Assembly: GCA_041397765.1 (NCBI GenBank)
Contig: JAWKWA010000008.1
Location: 1-64,000, forward strand
DNA length: 64,000 nucleotides
Reading direction: 5' to 3'
From: JAWKWA01 sp041397765
GTDB taxonomy: Bacteria > Pseudomonadota > Alphaproteobacteria > Rhizobiales > Hyphomicrobiaceae
The position numbers were made by a program, and so were the translations under genes. Below, piece by piece: positions 1 to 9,103 of the stretch. Under the pieces are notes generated by a model. The model did no database searches, had not been told where the DNA came from, and saw only the letters and a program-made list of their open reading frames with translations. Every line of letters begins with the position of its first letter. Position 1 is the stretch's first letter.

Positions 1-148
1 GCAAGCCTATGATTCTCGTGGAGCTTTTGAATTTGACACTTGAGAACGCACTTCGCAGCGACCGGGACACGAAGCTCGCTCCACTAGCACGGCCGGCCCC
101 GACTTAGATAGTGGGCCGCCCCGCATCCTGCAGCCGCGCCCGTGCGGC

Positions 149-628
149 TCAGTCGGGATCGAGGTCGAGTGCGAGCCTCGGCAACATGCGGCCCGGGATC
201 GAGCCCGAGGGGGTGAGCCCGGTCTGCCGGCAGCCCATGCGCTCGTAGAAGGCGAGGGCATGGGGATCGGCATCGACATCGAGACGGGCGGCCCCGCCAG
301 CTCTCGCCATCGCCGCCATGGCGACGAACAGGGCCCGGCCGATGCCGCGATGCTTCACCGCCGGCTCGACGAACAGGGCCAGGATCTCGGCCTCCCCGTC
401 CACGAGGCCGAGTGTGGCGAAGCCGAGCAGGCGGCCGCCCTCCGCCGCCACCACGACGCGTCCCTCGGCGATGTCCTCGGCACGCACAGTCAGCTCCCCG
501 ACGCATCGCGCCATGAACGCCGCGTCATAGCCGTTGGAGGCCTTGGAGCGCAGCGCGAGGGCGGTGAGTTGCCCGGCCTCGGGGTGCCGCGCCAATCTCA
601 GCTCGCATGCCGATCCTTCGTCCGTCAT
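149..628 (-). CDS. GNAT family N-acetyltransferase
   Basis: This 159-residue protein is a single GNAT domain that would transfer an acetyl group from acetyl-CoA to an amine on a small molecule or protein; the substrate cannot be read from sequence. The acetyl-CoA pyrophosphate loop is visible as the K-H-R-G-I-G-R-A stretch at residues 92-99, after the usual beta strand (EILALFVEP), and the C-terminal FYERMGC block is typical of the fold. I start at the ATG ending at 628 because residues upstream of it are low-complexity and outside the domain. It is divergent from the large LuxR-type regulator gene, with a 198-bp gap. The first 148 bases of the window hold nothing I recognise. Confidence 0.85.
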   Translation of the reverse strand: MTDEGSACELRLARHPEAGQLTALALRSKASNGYDAAFMARCVGELTVRAEDIAEGRVVVAAEGGRLLGFATLGLVDGEAEILALFVEPAVKHRGIGRALFVAMAAMARAGGAARLDVDADPHALAFYERMGCRQTGLTPSGSIPGRMLPRLALDLDPD

Positions 629-826
629 GAATAGCGCTCTCGCCGGTGCCGCGCCTTCGCCCAGAGCAGGGCGGCGGGCCGATCCCGTCCGTTCCACGAG
701 GCCTCCTGCCCTGCCGCCCGATCGCACCTGCGACTGGCCTGGATCGAGACGTCATGGAATTGACGGACTAGTTTTATCCTGCGACTGCACTTTCATCGAT
801 GGCGTACAAGGAGCGTCCGTGCATCC

Positions 827-3601
827 ATGACCCCGGCGAGCCCGGGAGCGGCCGAGTTGAACCAAGTTCCGTCGAGCGCCATGACCATCGTTCCACCACT
901 TCAGCTCCTCGTCGAGCGCGACCGGCCCCTCGCCGCGATCGAGGCGATGCTCGGCGCGGTCGCATCCGGCGAGGGGCGCATCGCCGTCATCCGAGGTGAG
1001 GCGGGCATCGGCAAGACCAGTCTCGTCCGCGAGCTGGTCCGCCGCCTCGCCGGCCGTTGCGACATCTCCTCGGGCGGCTGCGAGGCCCTGTTCACGCCGC
1101 GTGCCCTCGGCCCCCTCTACGACATGGCGGCGGGCCTCGATCCCGGGCTTCCGGCGCTGCTGCTGAGCTCCGCCCCTCAGAGCCGGATCTTCGCCACGCT
1201 GCTCGAGGCGCTGCAGCGCGGATCGCACCCCCGGCTCGTCGTCATCGAGGACATCCACTGGGCCGATCATGGCACGCTCGACCTGCTCAAGTTTCTCGGC
1301 CGGCGCATCGCCCTCCTCCCTGTCCTTCTGCTGCTGACGGCCCGCAGCGACGAGATCGATGCGGCCTCGTCGATCGCCCAGGTGATCGGCGATCTGCCGA
1401 CGCGCCTCACCCATCGCATCACTCTCGAACCGCTGACCCTCGCGGGCGTCACGCGCCTCGCGGCCGATAGCCCGCACCGGCCCGACGAGCTCTTGCGCAT
1501 CACCGGCGGCAATCCGTTCTTCGTCTCCGAGCTGATCGCGAGCCGGGAGACGGCGAGGGGAGCGGTTCCCGAATCCGTCCGCGATGCCGTCACCGCGCGT
1601 GTCGCCCGCCTGCCGGCCTCCCATCGCGCGCTGATCGAGCTGATGAGCGTCGTGCCGGGCAGCGTCGAGCCCTGGCTGCTGCACAAGCTTCTGGGTGAGA
1701 GCGTCAACAGCGTCGCCGAGGAGCTGATCGACCGCCGGCTCGTCACGCGGGACGAGGGGGGAAATCTCCGCTTCCGTCACGAGCTCGCCCGCAACGCCAT
1801 TCTCGACGGACTCCTGCCGTCGGCCCGCAAGGCGCTCGATCAGCGCATGGAGCGGGCCATGGCGGAGCTGGCCGAGCTCGGCCGGCCGGTCGACCTTGCC
1901 CGGCGCGTCCATCACGCCTCGGCGGCCGGCGATGGTGCCCATGTGCTGGCGCTCGCGCCCGAGGCGGCGGCAGAGGCGGCAAGGCTCGGCGCCCATTTCC
2001 AGGCCGCCGCCCATCTGGCGACTGCGCTCGCCTTCGTCGATCGGGCGAGCCCGGAGGTCGCCGCCGGCCTCTACGAGAGCTGGGCCTACGAGGCGGGTCT
2101 CGCCGTCGGCATCGACGACAAGGTGATCGAGGCGCGGCAGAAGGCGGTCGCGCTGTGGCAATCGCTCGGCCGCCACGAGAAGGCCGCCCTCAACCTGCGC
2201 TGGCTGTCGCGGCTGCACTGGTATCGCGGCGAGGCCGAGCTCGCCCAATCCTACATCGCCAAGGCCATTGCCGCGCTCGAGGGGCTCGATCCCGGCCCCG
2301 AGCTCGCCATGGCGCTCAGCACCCGCTCGCAGTTCCACATGCTGCACGACGAGTTCGACGAGGCGATCGACTGGGGCCGGCGGGCGCTCGAGCTGGCGCA
2401 AGGCCTCGGCGAAACCGAGACACGCATCCACGCGCTCAACAATATCGCCAGCTCGCTGCTGCTCGCCCGGCCGGCCGGAGGCGATGCGCTGATGGAGGAG
2501 AGCCTCGCCCTCGCGCTCAAGCACGGCTTCCACGAGCAGGCGGCGCGCGCCTACACCAACTATGCGGACTATGCCGTCGCCTTCAAGGAGTTCGCCCTCG
2601 CCGAGCGGCTGTTCGCAGACGGCATCGCCTTCGACACGCAGCACGACCTCGATTCCTGGACCCACTATCTGATCGGCCGCCAGGCGCATATGCGCATCGA
2701 CCAGGGGCGCTTCCACGAGGCCGAGACCATCTCGCGCGGTATCCTCGCCATCGAGCGGCTGACGCTGATCATGCGGCTGCCGGCGCTCATCGTGCGGGGG
2801 AAGGCGGCGTTGCGTCTCGGCCGCCCCGATACCTCGCAGGTGCTCGGCGAAGCGCTGCGCGATGCGCTTGCGACCGGCGAGCAGCAATATATCGTGCCGG
2901 CCCGTCTCTCGATCGTCGAGCGGGCCTGGCTCGGCGGCGACGAGAGCACAGCGCATGGCGAGCTCGCGGCGCTGGCGCGGCTGAATGTCGAGGGGTTCGA
3001 CCCCTGGGAGCTCGGCGAGCTCGCCGTGTGGTGGCAGCGCTGCCGGATGCCGCAGCCCTTTCCCCCGGTGGTCAAGGAGCCGGCGGCGCCGCGGGCCGCC
3101 GAGATCGCCGGCGATCCGTCGGCGGCCGCCGAGGCATGGACGGCACTCGGCATGCCCTACGAGGCGGCGCTCTCGCTGATGCAGGTCGAGGGAGCGCAGG
3201 CCGGTCAGGCCCTCGCCCGGGCCATCGGCATGCTGGATGAACTCGCCGCCGTCCCCGCCGCCGACCGGGCCCGCTCGCTCGCCGCCGCTATCGATGCGGC
3301 CCCGCGACTGCCCGGCCGGCGGCGCGGTCCCTATGCCTCGGCCCGGACCCATCCGCTCGGCCTTACCGCGCGCGAGATCGAGGTGCTTCGCCTCATCGTC
3401 CAGGGCCTTGCCAATCAGGCGATCGCCAAGCGGCTCGGCCGCTCGCCACGCACCGTCGAGCATCATGTCTCCTCCGTGCTCGGCAAGTTCGGCGCCCGCA
3501 CCCGCATGGATGTGGTGCTGCGCCTCTACACGGAGCCCTGGCTTCTGCCCGAAGCCGCCGAGGCGGATACAAAATCTCTGCCCGCGGGCGACGAAATCTA
3601 G
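827..3601 (+). CDS. LAL/MalT-type LuxR family transcriptional regulator with N-terminal AAA ATPase
   Basis: A 924-residue cytoplasmic signal-transduction ATPase and DNA-binding regulator. The Walker A loop (GEAGIGKTS) lies at residues 57-65 and a Walker B-like segment (LVVIEDIHWAD) near residues 136-146. A long alpha-helical, TPR-like middle follows, and a LuxR helix-turn-helix fills about residues 845-900 (LTAREIEVLRL, then the recognition helix in SPRTVEHHVSS). Length and order fit the LAL class, where ligand or partner binding to the helical part controls ATP-dependent DNA binding. An AAGGAG lies 13 nt before the chosen ATG; an internal ATG at 881 also fits. The next gene, 153 bp away on the same strand, encodes an RTX metalloprotease and is an obvious candidate target, but that is inference. 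Confidence 0.9.
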   Translation: MTPASPGAAELNQVPSSAMTIVPPLQLLVERDRPLAAIEAMLGAVASGEGRIAVIRGEAGIGKTSLVRELVRRLAGRCDISSGGCEALFTPRALGPLYDMAAGLDPGLPALLLSSAPQSRIFATLLEALQRGSHPRLVVIEDIHWADHGTLDLLKFLGRRIALLPVLLLLTARSDEIDAASSIAQVIGDLPTRLTHRITLEPLTLAGVTRLAADSPHRPDELLRITGGNPFFVSELIASRETARGAVPESVRDAVTARVARLPASHRALIELMSVVPGSVEPWLLHKLLGESVNSVAEELIDRRLVTRDEGGNLRFRHELARNAILDGLLPSARKALDQRMERAMAELAELGRPVDLARRVHHASAAGDGAHVLALAPEAAAEAARLGAHFQAAAHLATALAFVDRASPEVAAGLYESWAYEAGLAVGIDDKVIEARQKAVALWQSLGRHEKAALNLRWLSRLHWYRGEAELAQSYIAKAIAALEGLDPGPELAMALSTRSQFHMLHDEFDEAIDWGRRALELAQGLGETETRIHALNNIASSLLLARPAGGDALMEESLALALKHGFHEQAARAYTNYADYAVAFKEFALAERLFADGIAFDTQHDLDSWTHYLIGRQAHMRIDQGRFHEAETISRGILAIERLTLIMRLPALIVRGKAALRLGRPDTSQVLGEALRDALATGEQQYIVPARLSIVERAWLGGDESTAHGELAALARLNVEGFDPWELGELAVWWQRCRMPQPFPPVVKEPAAPRAAEIAGDPSAAAEAWTALGMPYEAALSLMQVEGAQAGQALARAIGMLDELAAVPAADRARSLAAAIDAAPRLPGRRRGPYASARTHPLGLTAREIEVLRLIVQGLANQAIAKRLGRSPRTVEHHVSSVLGKFGARTRMDVVLRLYTEPWLLPEAAEADTKSLPAGDEI

Positions 3602-3754
3602 GTAGCGCCGCCCATGTCGGCCCGGTCATCGCGTGCTAGGCTTGTCAGCATTCGCGCGAAAGAGAGGTGAACACCGGACGAGGTCAGAACGCCTCTCCAT
3701 GCGCGCCCGGCACCGTCGGCCAACCCGGCCCGGCACCACCAAGGGGAGCAAGCC

Positions 3755-6724
3755 ATGGCCCTTCACACCGGCAACCCCTATCTCGATGCGATCGGCGGCA
3801 CACCCTGGAACCGCGACCAGAACCACACCGGCTTTGACGGCGCGCTGCTGCTCTCGGTCTATTTCGACAACAATTTCGACGACAGGTTCGCGGCCGGCGC
3901 CTGGACGGGGGGCGAGATCTCGGCATTCTGGGACGCGCTGCACACCTGGTCGGCGGTCGCCAATGTGCGCTTCAATCAGGCATCCAACCCCAATGCCGCC
4001 GACCTCTTCGAGCGCAAGGTCACGGTCGCCTTCTTCGACGACCCCGCCACCAATGCGTCACACTCGAATTTCGATAGCGGCCCCGCCGATGGCGGCCCGC
4101 TCTTTGGCTACTTCAACGTCGACAGCTTCTGGACGCCCGGCGCGATGCAGGTCGGCGGCTACACCTTCGAGACCCTCGTGCACGAGCTCGGCCATGCCCT
4201 CGGCCTCGAGCATACCCATACGACCGAGGGTGGAACCGGCCGCTTTCCCGGCATCGAAGCCATCGACGGCATGGGCAACGGCAGCCCGACCGACAGCGGC
4301 GACAACGATCTGAACAAGAGCATCTACTCGATCATGTCCTACAACGACGGGCGCGGGCCTAGTGACGCGAACTCGTCGTTCGGATGGGTGGCGACACCGA
4401 TGGCCTTCGACATCGCCGCCGTGCAGACCTTCTATGGCGCCGTCGCCGCCAATACCGGCAACACCGTCTATACGCTCGGCGACACCAATGCTCCGGGGGC
4501 AGCCTGGAGATGCATCTGGGATACCGGCGGCGACGACACCATCGCCTATGACGGCAAGGGCGAAGCGACCATCGATCTTCGCCCCGCCTCGCTCGCCAAT
4601 GGCGAAGGCGGCGGCGGCTTCAAATCCTTCGTCCAGCACCGCTCGGGATCTCTCACGCTGACCATCGCGGGCGGCTTCACCATCGCCGCCGATGCGACCG
4701 GCTTCATCCCGGACCGCAATGGCGTCTGGGGCGTCATCATCGAGAACGCGCGCGGCGGCTCGGGCAACGACACGCTCTATGGCAACGACGTCGACAACAT
4801 GCTGCAGGGCGGCAACGGCAACGACCATATGAACGGCTTCGGCGGCAACGACACGATGATCGGCGGCCGCGGCGACGACGTCTATGTGGTCGACAGCCAG
4901 TCCGACCAGGTGCTCGAGATCTCCGGCGCCGTGAACGGACTGGACAAGATCTACACGTCCCTGCGCACCTACAGCATGAACGTCGCCGGGCATGGCACGG
5001 CCGTCGAAGATCTCCAGTTCGTCGGCACCGGCCGCTTCAACGGTACCGGCAACGCGCTCGGCAATGCCATCGTCGGTGCCAAGGGCGCCGATACGCTGCA
5101 CGGTCTCGGCGGCAATGACTGGCTGGTCGGCAACGAGGGCACCGACACGCTCTATGGCGAGAGCGGCAACGATCATCTCGACGGCGGCGCCGGCGCCGAC
5201 ACGATGCGCGGCGGCAACGACAACGACACCTATGTCGTCAACCACCGCGGCGACGTCGTCATCGAGCAGCGCGGCACCCTGGTATCCGCCGGCGGTCTCC
5301 TGCTCTTTTCCGGCGGCATCGACACGGTCGAGACCACGCTCGACAGCTATGCACTGCCCGATTGGGTCGAGAATTTGAGGTTCACCGGCAGCGGCCCCTT
5401 CTTCGGCGTCGGCAACGAGCTCGACAACACCATCATCGGCGGCAGCGACGACGACATCCTCAGGGGTCTCGGCGGCGCCGACCATCTCGTCGGCGGCGGT
5501 GGCAACGACATCGCCGAATACATCGGCACGCTGCGCGGCCTCACCGTCGATCTCGGCGACCCGTCGCAGAACTCCGGCGAGGCGCGCGGCGACACCTATG
5601 ACAGCATCGAGGGTCTGCGCGGCACACGCCATGCGGACGTGCTCAGAGGCGATGGCGGCGCCAACTACATCGATGGGCGCGGCGGTGCCGACCTCATCCA
5701 TGGCCGGGCGGGCGAGGACTGGCTGGTCGGCGGGGCCGGCAACGACCGGCTCTATGGCGGCGCCGATGCCGACCGGCTCGACGGCGGCGCGGGCATCGAC
5801 ACGGCCAATTACAGCGACTCATCGGCCGCCGTCACGGTCGACCTCGCAACCGGCCACGGCTCCGGCGGCGACGCAGACGGCGATCAGCTCATCTCGATCG
5901 AGAACCTCGTCGGCTCGGCCTTCGACGACACGCTGACCGGCGATGGCGGCAGCAACCGCATCGAGGGCGGCGAGGGGCGCAACCACCTCTATGGCGGCGG
6001 CGGCGCCGATACGCTGATCGGCGGCACGACCTATGACTGGATGGAGGGTGGCGAGGGCGACGACACGCTGACCGGCACCGGCGGGCAGACCGTCATGTTC
6101 GGCGGCGGCGGCAACGACACGATGACCGGTAGCCTCGACAACACCAACTATTTCGATGGCGGCCTCGGCGACGACGTGATGATCGGCGGCAACACCACCG
6201 ACTACCTCTCCGACGTCGAGGGCGGCCGCGATACCATGTACGGCGGCGGCGGCGACGACACGCTGGTCGACTATTACGATCCGAGCTTCCTCTATGGCGA
6301 GGCCGGCAACGATTTCATGTCGGCGACCGGCTCGGGCAGCACGCTCGACGGCGGCGCCGACAACGACACCATGACCGTCGCCAACGGCGACTACACGGTG
6401 ATCGGCGGCACGGGCGAGGACCGGCTCGAGGCGGCCGGCTACGGCAATGTCGTGTTCACCGGCGGCGCCGATGCCGACATTTTCGCCTACCGAGTCCAGT
6501 CGAGCGGGCCCCTCACCTATACCGTCACCGATTTCGAGGACGGCACCGACAGGATCCTGCTCTGGGACTTCGCCTTCAACGGCAACGTGCCGCTGTCCTC
6601 GCTCTTAATCGTCGACAGCGCGGCCGGGGCCGTCATCAGCTGGAACGGCCTGACCGAGATGACGCTCGTCGGCATCGCCGCCAGCCAGCTCACCGCGGCG
6701 GACTTCCTCATCTCGCTGCCCTGA
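3755..6724 (+). CDS. Serralysin-like M10 metallopeptidase with long RTX calcium-binding repeat region
   Basis: A 989-residue protein predicted to be a secreted zinc endopeptidase. The zinc site is intact: H143-E144-x-x-H147-x-x-G150-x-x-H153, with a Met-turn at M194 (IMSYND). From about residue 333 to near residue 900 it carries many GGxGxDxLx nonapeptides, the calcium-binding beta-roll of RTX proteins, and it ends in a hydrophobic-tipped C-terminus (LISLP). There is no N-terminal signal peptide, as expected for type I secretion, but no ABC exporter, membrane-fusion or TolC gene is present in the window. It is about twice the size of classic serralysins (about 480 residues), mostly from extra repeats. 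AGGGGAG precedes the ATG. A second, shorter member lies at 60972-62336. Substrate unknown. Confidence 0.9.
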   Translation: MALHTGNPYLDAIGGTPWNRDQNHTGFDGALLLSVYFDNNFDDRFAAGAWTGGEISAFWDALHTWSAVANVRFNQASNPNAADLFERKVTVAFFDDPATNASHSNFDSGPADGGPLFGYFNVDSFWTPGAMQVGGYTFETLVHELGHALGLEHTHTTEGGTGRFPGIEAIDGMGNGSPTDSGDNDLNKSIYSIMSYNDGRGPSDANSSFGWVATPMAFDIAAVQTFYGAVAANTGNTVYTLGDTNAPGAAWRCIWDTGGDDTIAYDGKGEATIDLRPASLANGEGGGGFKSFVQHRSGSLTLTIAGGFTIAADATGFIPDRNGVWGVIIENARGGSGNDTLYGNDVDNMLQGGNGNDHMNGFGGNDTMIGGRGDDVYVVDSQSDQVLEISGAVNGLDKIYTSLRTYSMNVAGHGTAVEDLQFVGTGRFNGTGNALGNAIVGAKGADTLHGLGGNDWLVGNEGTDTLYGESGNDHLDGGAGADTMRGGNDNDTYVVNHRGDVVIEQRGTLVSAGGLLLFSGGIDTVETTLDSYALPDWVENLRFTGSGPFFGVGNELDNTIIGGSDDDILRGLGGADHLVGGGGNDIAEYIGTLRGLTVDLGDPSQNSGEARGDTYDSIEGLRGTRHADVLRGDGGANYIDGRGGADLIHGRAGEDWLVGGAGNDRLYGGADADRLDGGAGIDTANYSDSSAAVTVDLATGHGSGGDADGDQLISIENLVGSAFDDTLTGDGGSNRIEGGEGRNHLYGGGGADTLIGGTTYDWMEGGEGDDTLTGTGGQTVMFGGGGNDTMTGSLDNTNYFDGGLGDDVMIGGNTTDYLSDVEGGRDTMYGGGGDDTLVDYYDPSFLYGEAGNDFMSATGSGSTLDGGADNDTMTVANGDYTVIGGTGEDRLEAAGYGNVVFTGGADADIFAYRVQSSGPLTYTVTDFEDGTDRILLWDFAFNGNVPLSSLLIVDSAAGAVISWNGLTEMTLVGIAASQLTAADFLISLP

Positions 6725-6776
6725 GCGGGGATGGCGCGCGAGCGAGCGATCGGCCGGGTGCCGGCTACAAAGAAAG

Positions 6777-6800
6777 AGGGGCGGCCGTTAAGCCGCCCCT
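6777..6800 (-). terminator. Rho-independent terminator of ilvC
   Basis: A perfect 8-bp GC stem (GGGGCGGC / GCCGCCCC) plus an outer A-T pair with a 6-nt loop lies about 75 bp after the ilvC stop. Read on the minus strand it is followed by TCTTTCTTTG, a U-rich tail, which makes it a better terminator for ilvC than for the convergent protease gene, though it may serve both. Confidence 0.75.
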
Positions 6801-6875
6801 TCGTCTCGATCCTGCGGTCTCGATCCGGCAGTCTTGGTCGGCCGGCCTCGGCGCGCCGACGCCCCCGCCTCGACC

Positions 6876-7895
6876 TCAGTTGCGGTCCTTGTCGACGAGC
6901 TTGTTCTTGCCGATCCAGGGCATCATGGCGCGCAGCTTCTGGCCCACCTCCTCGATCGGATGGCCGGCATTGCGCGCCCGGATCGCCTTGAACGAGGTCT
7001 GGTTGACCTTGTTCTCGAGCATCCAGTCGCGGGCGAAGCGGCCGGTCTGGATGTCGGCGAGCACGCGCTTCATCTCGGCCTTGGTCTCGGGCGTGATGAT
7101 GCGCGGCCCGGTCACATACTCGCCGTACTCGGCGGTGTTGGAGATCGAGTAGTTCATGTTGGCGATGCCGCCCTCGTAGATGAGGTCGACGATCAGCTTC
7201 ACCTCGTGCAGGCACTCGAAATAGGCCATCTCGGGCGAATAGCCGGCCTCGACCAGCGTCTCGTAGCCGGCGCGGATCAGCTCGACGAGGCCGCCGCAGA
7301 GCACCACCTGCTCGCCGAACAGGTCGGTCTCGCATTCCTCCTTGAAGGAGGTCTCGATGATGCCGGCGCGGCCGCCGCCGATCGCCGAGGCGTAGGAGAG
7401 CGCGATGTCGTGGCTGTTGCCCGAGGCGTCCTGGTGGATGGCCATCAGGCAGGGCACGCCGCCACCCTTCAGATATTCGCCGCGCACCGTATGGCCGGGG
7501 CCCTTCGGCGCCACCATCAGCACGTCGATGTCCTTCCTCGGCTCGATCAGGTTGAAATGCACGTTGAGGCCGTGCGCAAAGAGCAGCGCGGCGCCTTCCT
7601 TCATGTTGTCGGCGAGATCGCCCCGATAGATGTCGCCCTGCAGCTCGTCGGGTGTCAGCATCATCATGACGTCGGCCCATTCGGCGGCCTTCTTGACGTC
7701 CATGACCTTGAGCTTCTCCTTCTCGGCCTTCTTGGCCGAGGCCGAGCCCTTGCGCAACGCCACGACCACGTCCTTGCAGCCGGAATCGCGCAGGTTCAGC
7801 GCATGCGCGTGACCCTGGCTGCCATAGCCGATGACGGCGACCTTCTTCGACTTGATGAGATTGATGTCGGCGTCGCGATCGTAATAGACGCGCAT
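6876..7895 (-). CDS. ilvC: Ketol-acid reductoisomerase (NADP+)
   Basis: A 339-residue cytoplasmic enzyme of branched-chain amino acid synthesis. It isomerises and reduces acetolactate and acetohydroxybutyrate, using Mg2+ and NADPH, to the dihydroxy acids of the valine/leucine and isoleucine pathways. The N-terminal NAD(P)-binding loop reads GYGSQGHAHALNLRDSG (about residues 23-39), and the C-terminal knotted domain carries the E-A-G-Y and N-Y-S-I-S-N-T-A-E-Y segments. Length is exactly that of class I bacterial enzymes. The chosen ATG gives the family N-terminus MRVYYDRDAD and has GAGGGAG about 9 nt upstream. It stands alone and has its own terminator. The 129 bp upstream up to the transporter gene probably contain its promoter. 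Confidence 0.97.
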   Translation of the reverse strand: MRVYYDRDADINLIKSKKVAVIGYGSQGHAHALNLRDSGCKDVVVALRKGSASAKKAEKEKLKVMDVKKAAEWADVMMMLTPDELQGDIYRGDLADNMKEGAALLFAHGLNVHFNLIEPRKDIDVLMVAPKGPGHTVRGEYLKGGGVPCLMAIHQDASGNSHDIALSYASAIGGGRAGIIETSFKEECETDLFGEQVVLCGGLVELIRAGYETLVEAGYSPEMAYFECLHEVKLIVDLIYEGGIANMNYSISNTAEYGEYVTGPRIITPETKAEMKRVLADIQTGRFARDWMLENKVNQTSFKAIRARNAGHPIEEVGQKLRAMMPWIGKNKLVDKDRN

Positions 7896-8024
7896 GGAGA
7901 TGCTCCCTCGGGCGGACGTGGCGGTGATGGGCTGGATCGGCGTGTCTGGGGCGAGGCCGAGCCGCCGCAGGGGGCGCTGGCCGGGCATTCAACCGGCTTG
8001 GCGTAACGGCAGGCCGGGGCCGGG

Positions 8025-8993
8025 TCAAGCCTCTGTCGCGACCTCGGCGTCCCGGCCGAGCCGGCGTCGCCGGCGCTCGCCGGCCATGGAGAGGGCGATG
8101 CCCGAGAGGACGAGGCCGATGCCGACGAGGTCGTTGCCGCCGACCGAGAGGCCGAGCACGATGGCGACGAGGAACGTCGAGATGATCGGCTCGATGAAGG
8201 AGATGGCGGCGAGCAGCACCGGATCGCCGGTTCGCGCGCCATGGTCCCACAGGAGATTGGCGGCCCCGACCGGCAGGATGCCGACGGCGGCGAGCGCCAG
8301 CAGGTCGAGGGCCGGGATCGCGACGGTGGTCTCGGTCAGCAGATGCATGGCGAACGCGGCCACCATGGAGGTGGCGACGAAGGCCGCCATGCTGTCCTCG
8401 GGCCCCGCCGGCACCAGCCGCCGGAGGCCCGAATAGAGCGCCCAGGACAGTGCCCCGCCGAAGGCGAGCACGAGACCCGGATCGATGGCGATCGCCTCGC
8501 CCCGCCAGGTCACGACGCTGACGCCGAGAAAGCCGGCGACGACCGCGAGCCCGTCCCACCAGGTCGGCCGCGCCAGCCCCACGAGAAGCACGAGCGCCGC
8601 CATCAGCACCGGCCAGGAGAACGACACGATATTGACGGCGATCGGATTGGAGCCGCTGGCGAGCGCCAGCACATAGAAGCAGTTCGAGCCGAACAGGCCG
8701 AGAAAGCCGAGCGCCAGCGTGGCAGGCGGAATGGCGAGGAGCCCGCCAAGGCCGCGGCGCATGACGAGGCGCGGCAGCAGAAGCGTTGCCGTCGAGAACA
8801 GGAAGACGATGGTCATGGCGAGGAAGGGCGGCGTGCCGCGCGCGCTGATGACGAGCACGCCATAGACCGACCACATGAGCGTCGCGATGGCGCCGAGCGC
8901 CGTGCCGCGGCGGACGGCCGGCGAGGAGAGCCCGACCGGTCCCGTCGCCTTGGCGGCGGCGCCCGCACGGCTTTCGCCCTCACCACCTGCCAT
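8025..8993 (-). CDS. DMT superfamily (EamA) transporter
   Basis: A 322-residue integral membrane protein with about ten hydrophobic helices arranged as two EamA repeats, the layout of drug/metabolite transporters that export amino acids, purines or other small metabolites. After a short charged N-terminus, helix 1 begins near residue 30 (TALGAIATLMWSVYGVLV). The second half contains the repeat signatures WALYSGLRR and FIEPIISTFL. The start codon at 8993 gives the normal family N-terminus. It lies downstream of the DMSP-lyase-like cupin gene on the same strand, separated by 110 bp that are almost filled by a 17-bp tandem repeat. The two genes may be co-transcribed, but the cargo is unknown. 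Confidence 0.85.
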   Translation of the reverse strand: MAGGEGESRAGAAAKATGPVGLSSPAVRRGTALGAIATLMWSVYGVLVISARGTPPFLAMTIVFLFSTATLLLPRLVMRRGLGGLLAIPPATLALGFLGLFGSNCFYVLALASGSNPIAVNIVSFSWPVLMAALVLLVGLARPTWWDGLAVVAGFLGVSVVTWRGEAIAIDPGLVLAFGGALSWALYSGLRRLVPAGPEDSMAAFVATSMVAAFAMHLLTETTVAIPALDLLALAAVGILPVGAANLLWDHGARTGDPVLLAAISFIEPIISTFLVAIVLGLSVGGNDLVGIGLVLSGIALSMAGERRRRRLGRDAEVATEA

Positions 8994-9018
8994 GCTCCGC
9001 CTCGCTTCCCGTTTCGCC

Positions 9019-9103
9019 TCGAAGGTCTGGTCGTCTCCAAGGTCTGGCCGTCCCGAAGGTCTTGCCATCCCGAAGACCTGGCCATCCCGATGGTCTGGCC
9101 GCC
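9019..9103. repeat. Five tandem copies of a 17-bp repeat
   Basis: Five contiguous 17-bp units occupy 9019-9035, 9036-9052, 9053-9069, 9070-9086 and 9087-9103. The plus-strand consensus is CCGAAGGTCTGGCCATC; each unit differs from it at one to four positions. The array ends exactly at the stop codon of the cupin gene (9104) and stops 25 bp before the start of the EamA transporter gene, so it fills the intergenic space in the presumed leader of that gene. It has no spacers and is not CRISPR. It could be a binding-site array or a minisatellite. Confidence 0.9.

Noticed and set aside
752..3466. A 904-codon open frame on the minus strand opposite the LuxR-type regulator gene
   Set aside because: It is an antisense shadow created by high GC at third positions; its translation is low-complexity and matches no family, while the plus-strand frame has complete ATPase and HTH motifs.
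4058..5701. A 547-codon minus-strand frame inside the RTX protease gene
   Set aside because: Val/Ala/Asp-rich repetitive translation mirrors the RTX repeats on the coding strand; no independent protein.
4750..6450. Regularly repeated DNA inside the protease gene, superficially CRISPR-like
   Set aside because: The periodicity is that of GGxGxD nonapeptides in a translated beta-roll; there are no constant repeats with unique spacers and no cas genes.
6517..8874. A 785-codon minus-strand frame spanning ilvC and part of the transporter
   Set aside because: It crosses two real genes in a wrong frame; Arg/Pro-rich translation without domains.
9019..9103. The 17-bp repeats as a mini-CRISPR array
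   Set aside because: Units are contiguous, have no spacers and are too short for CRISPR repeats.
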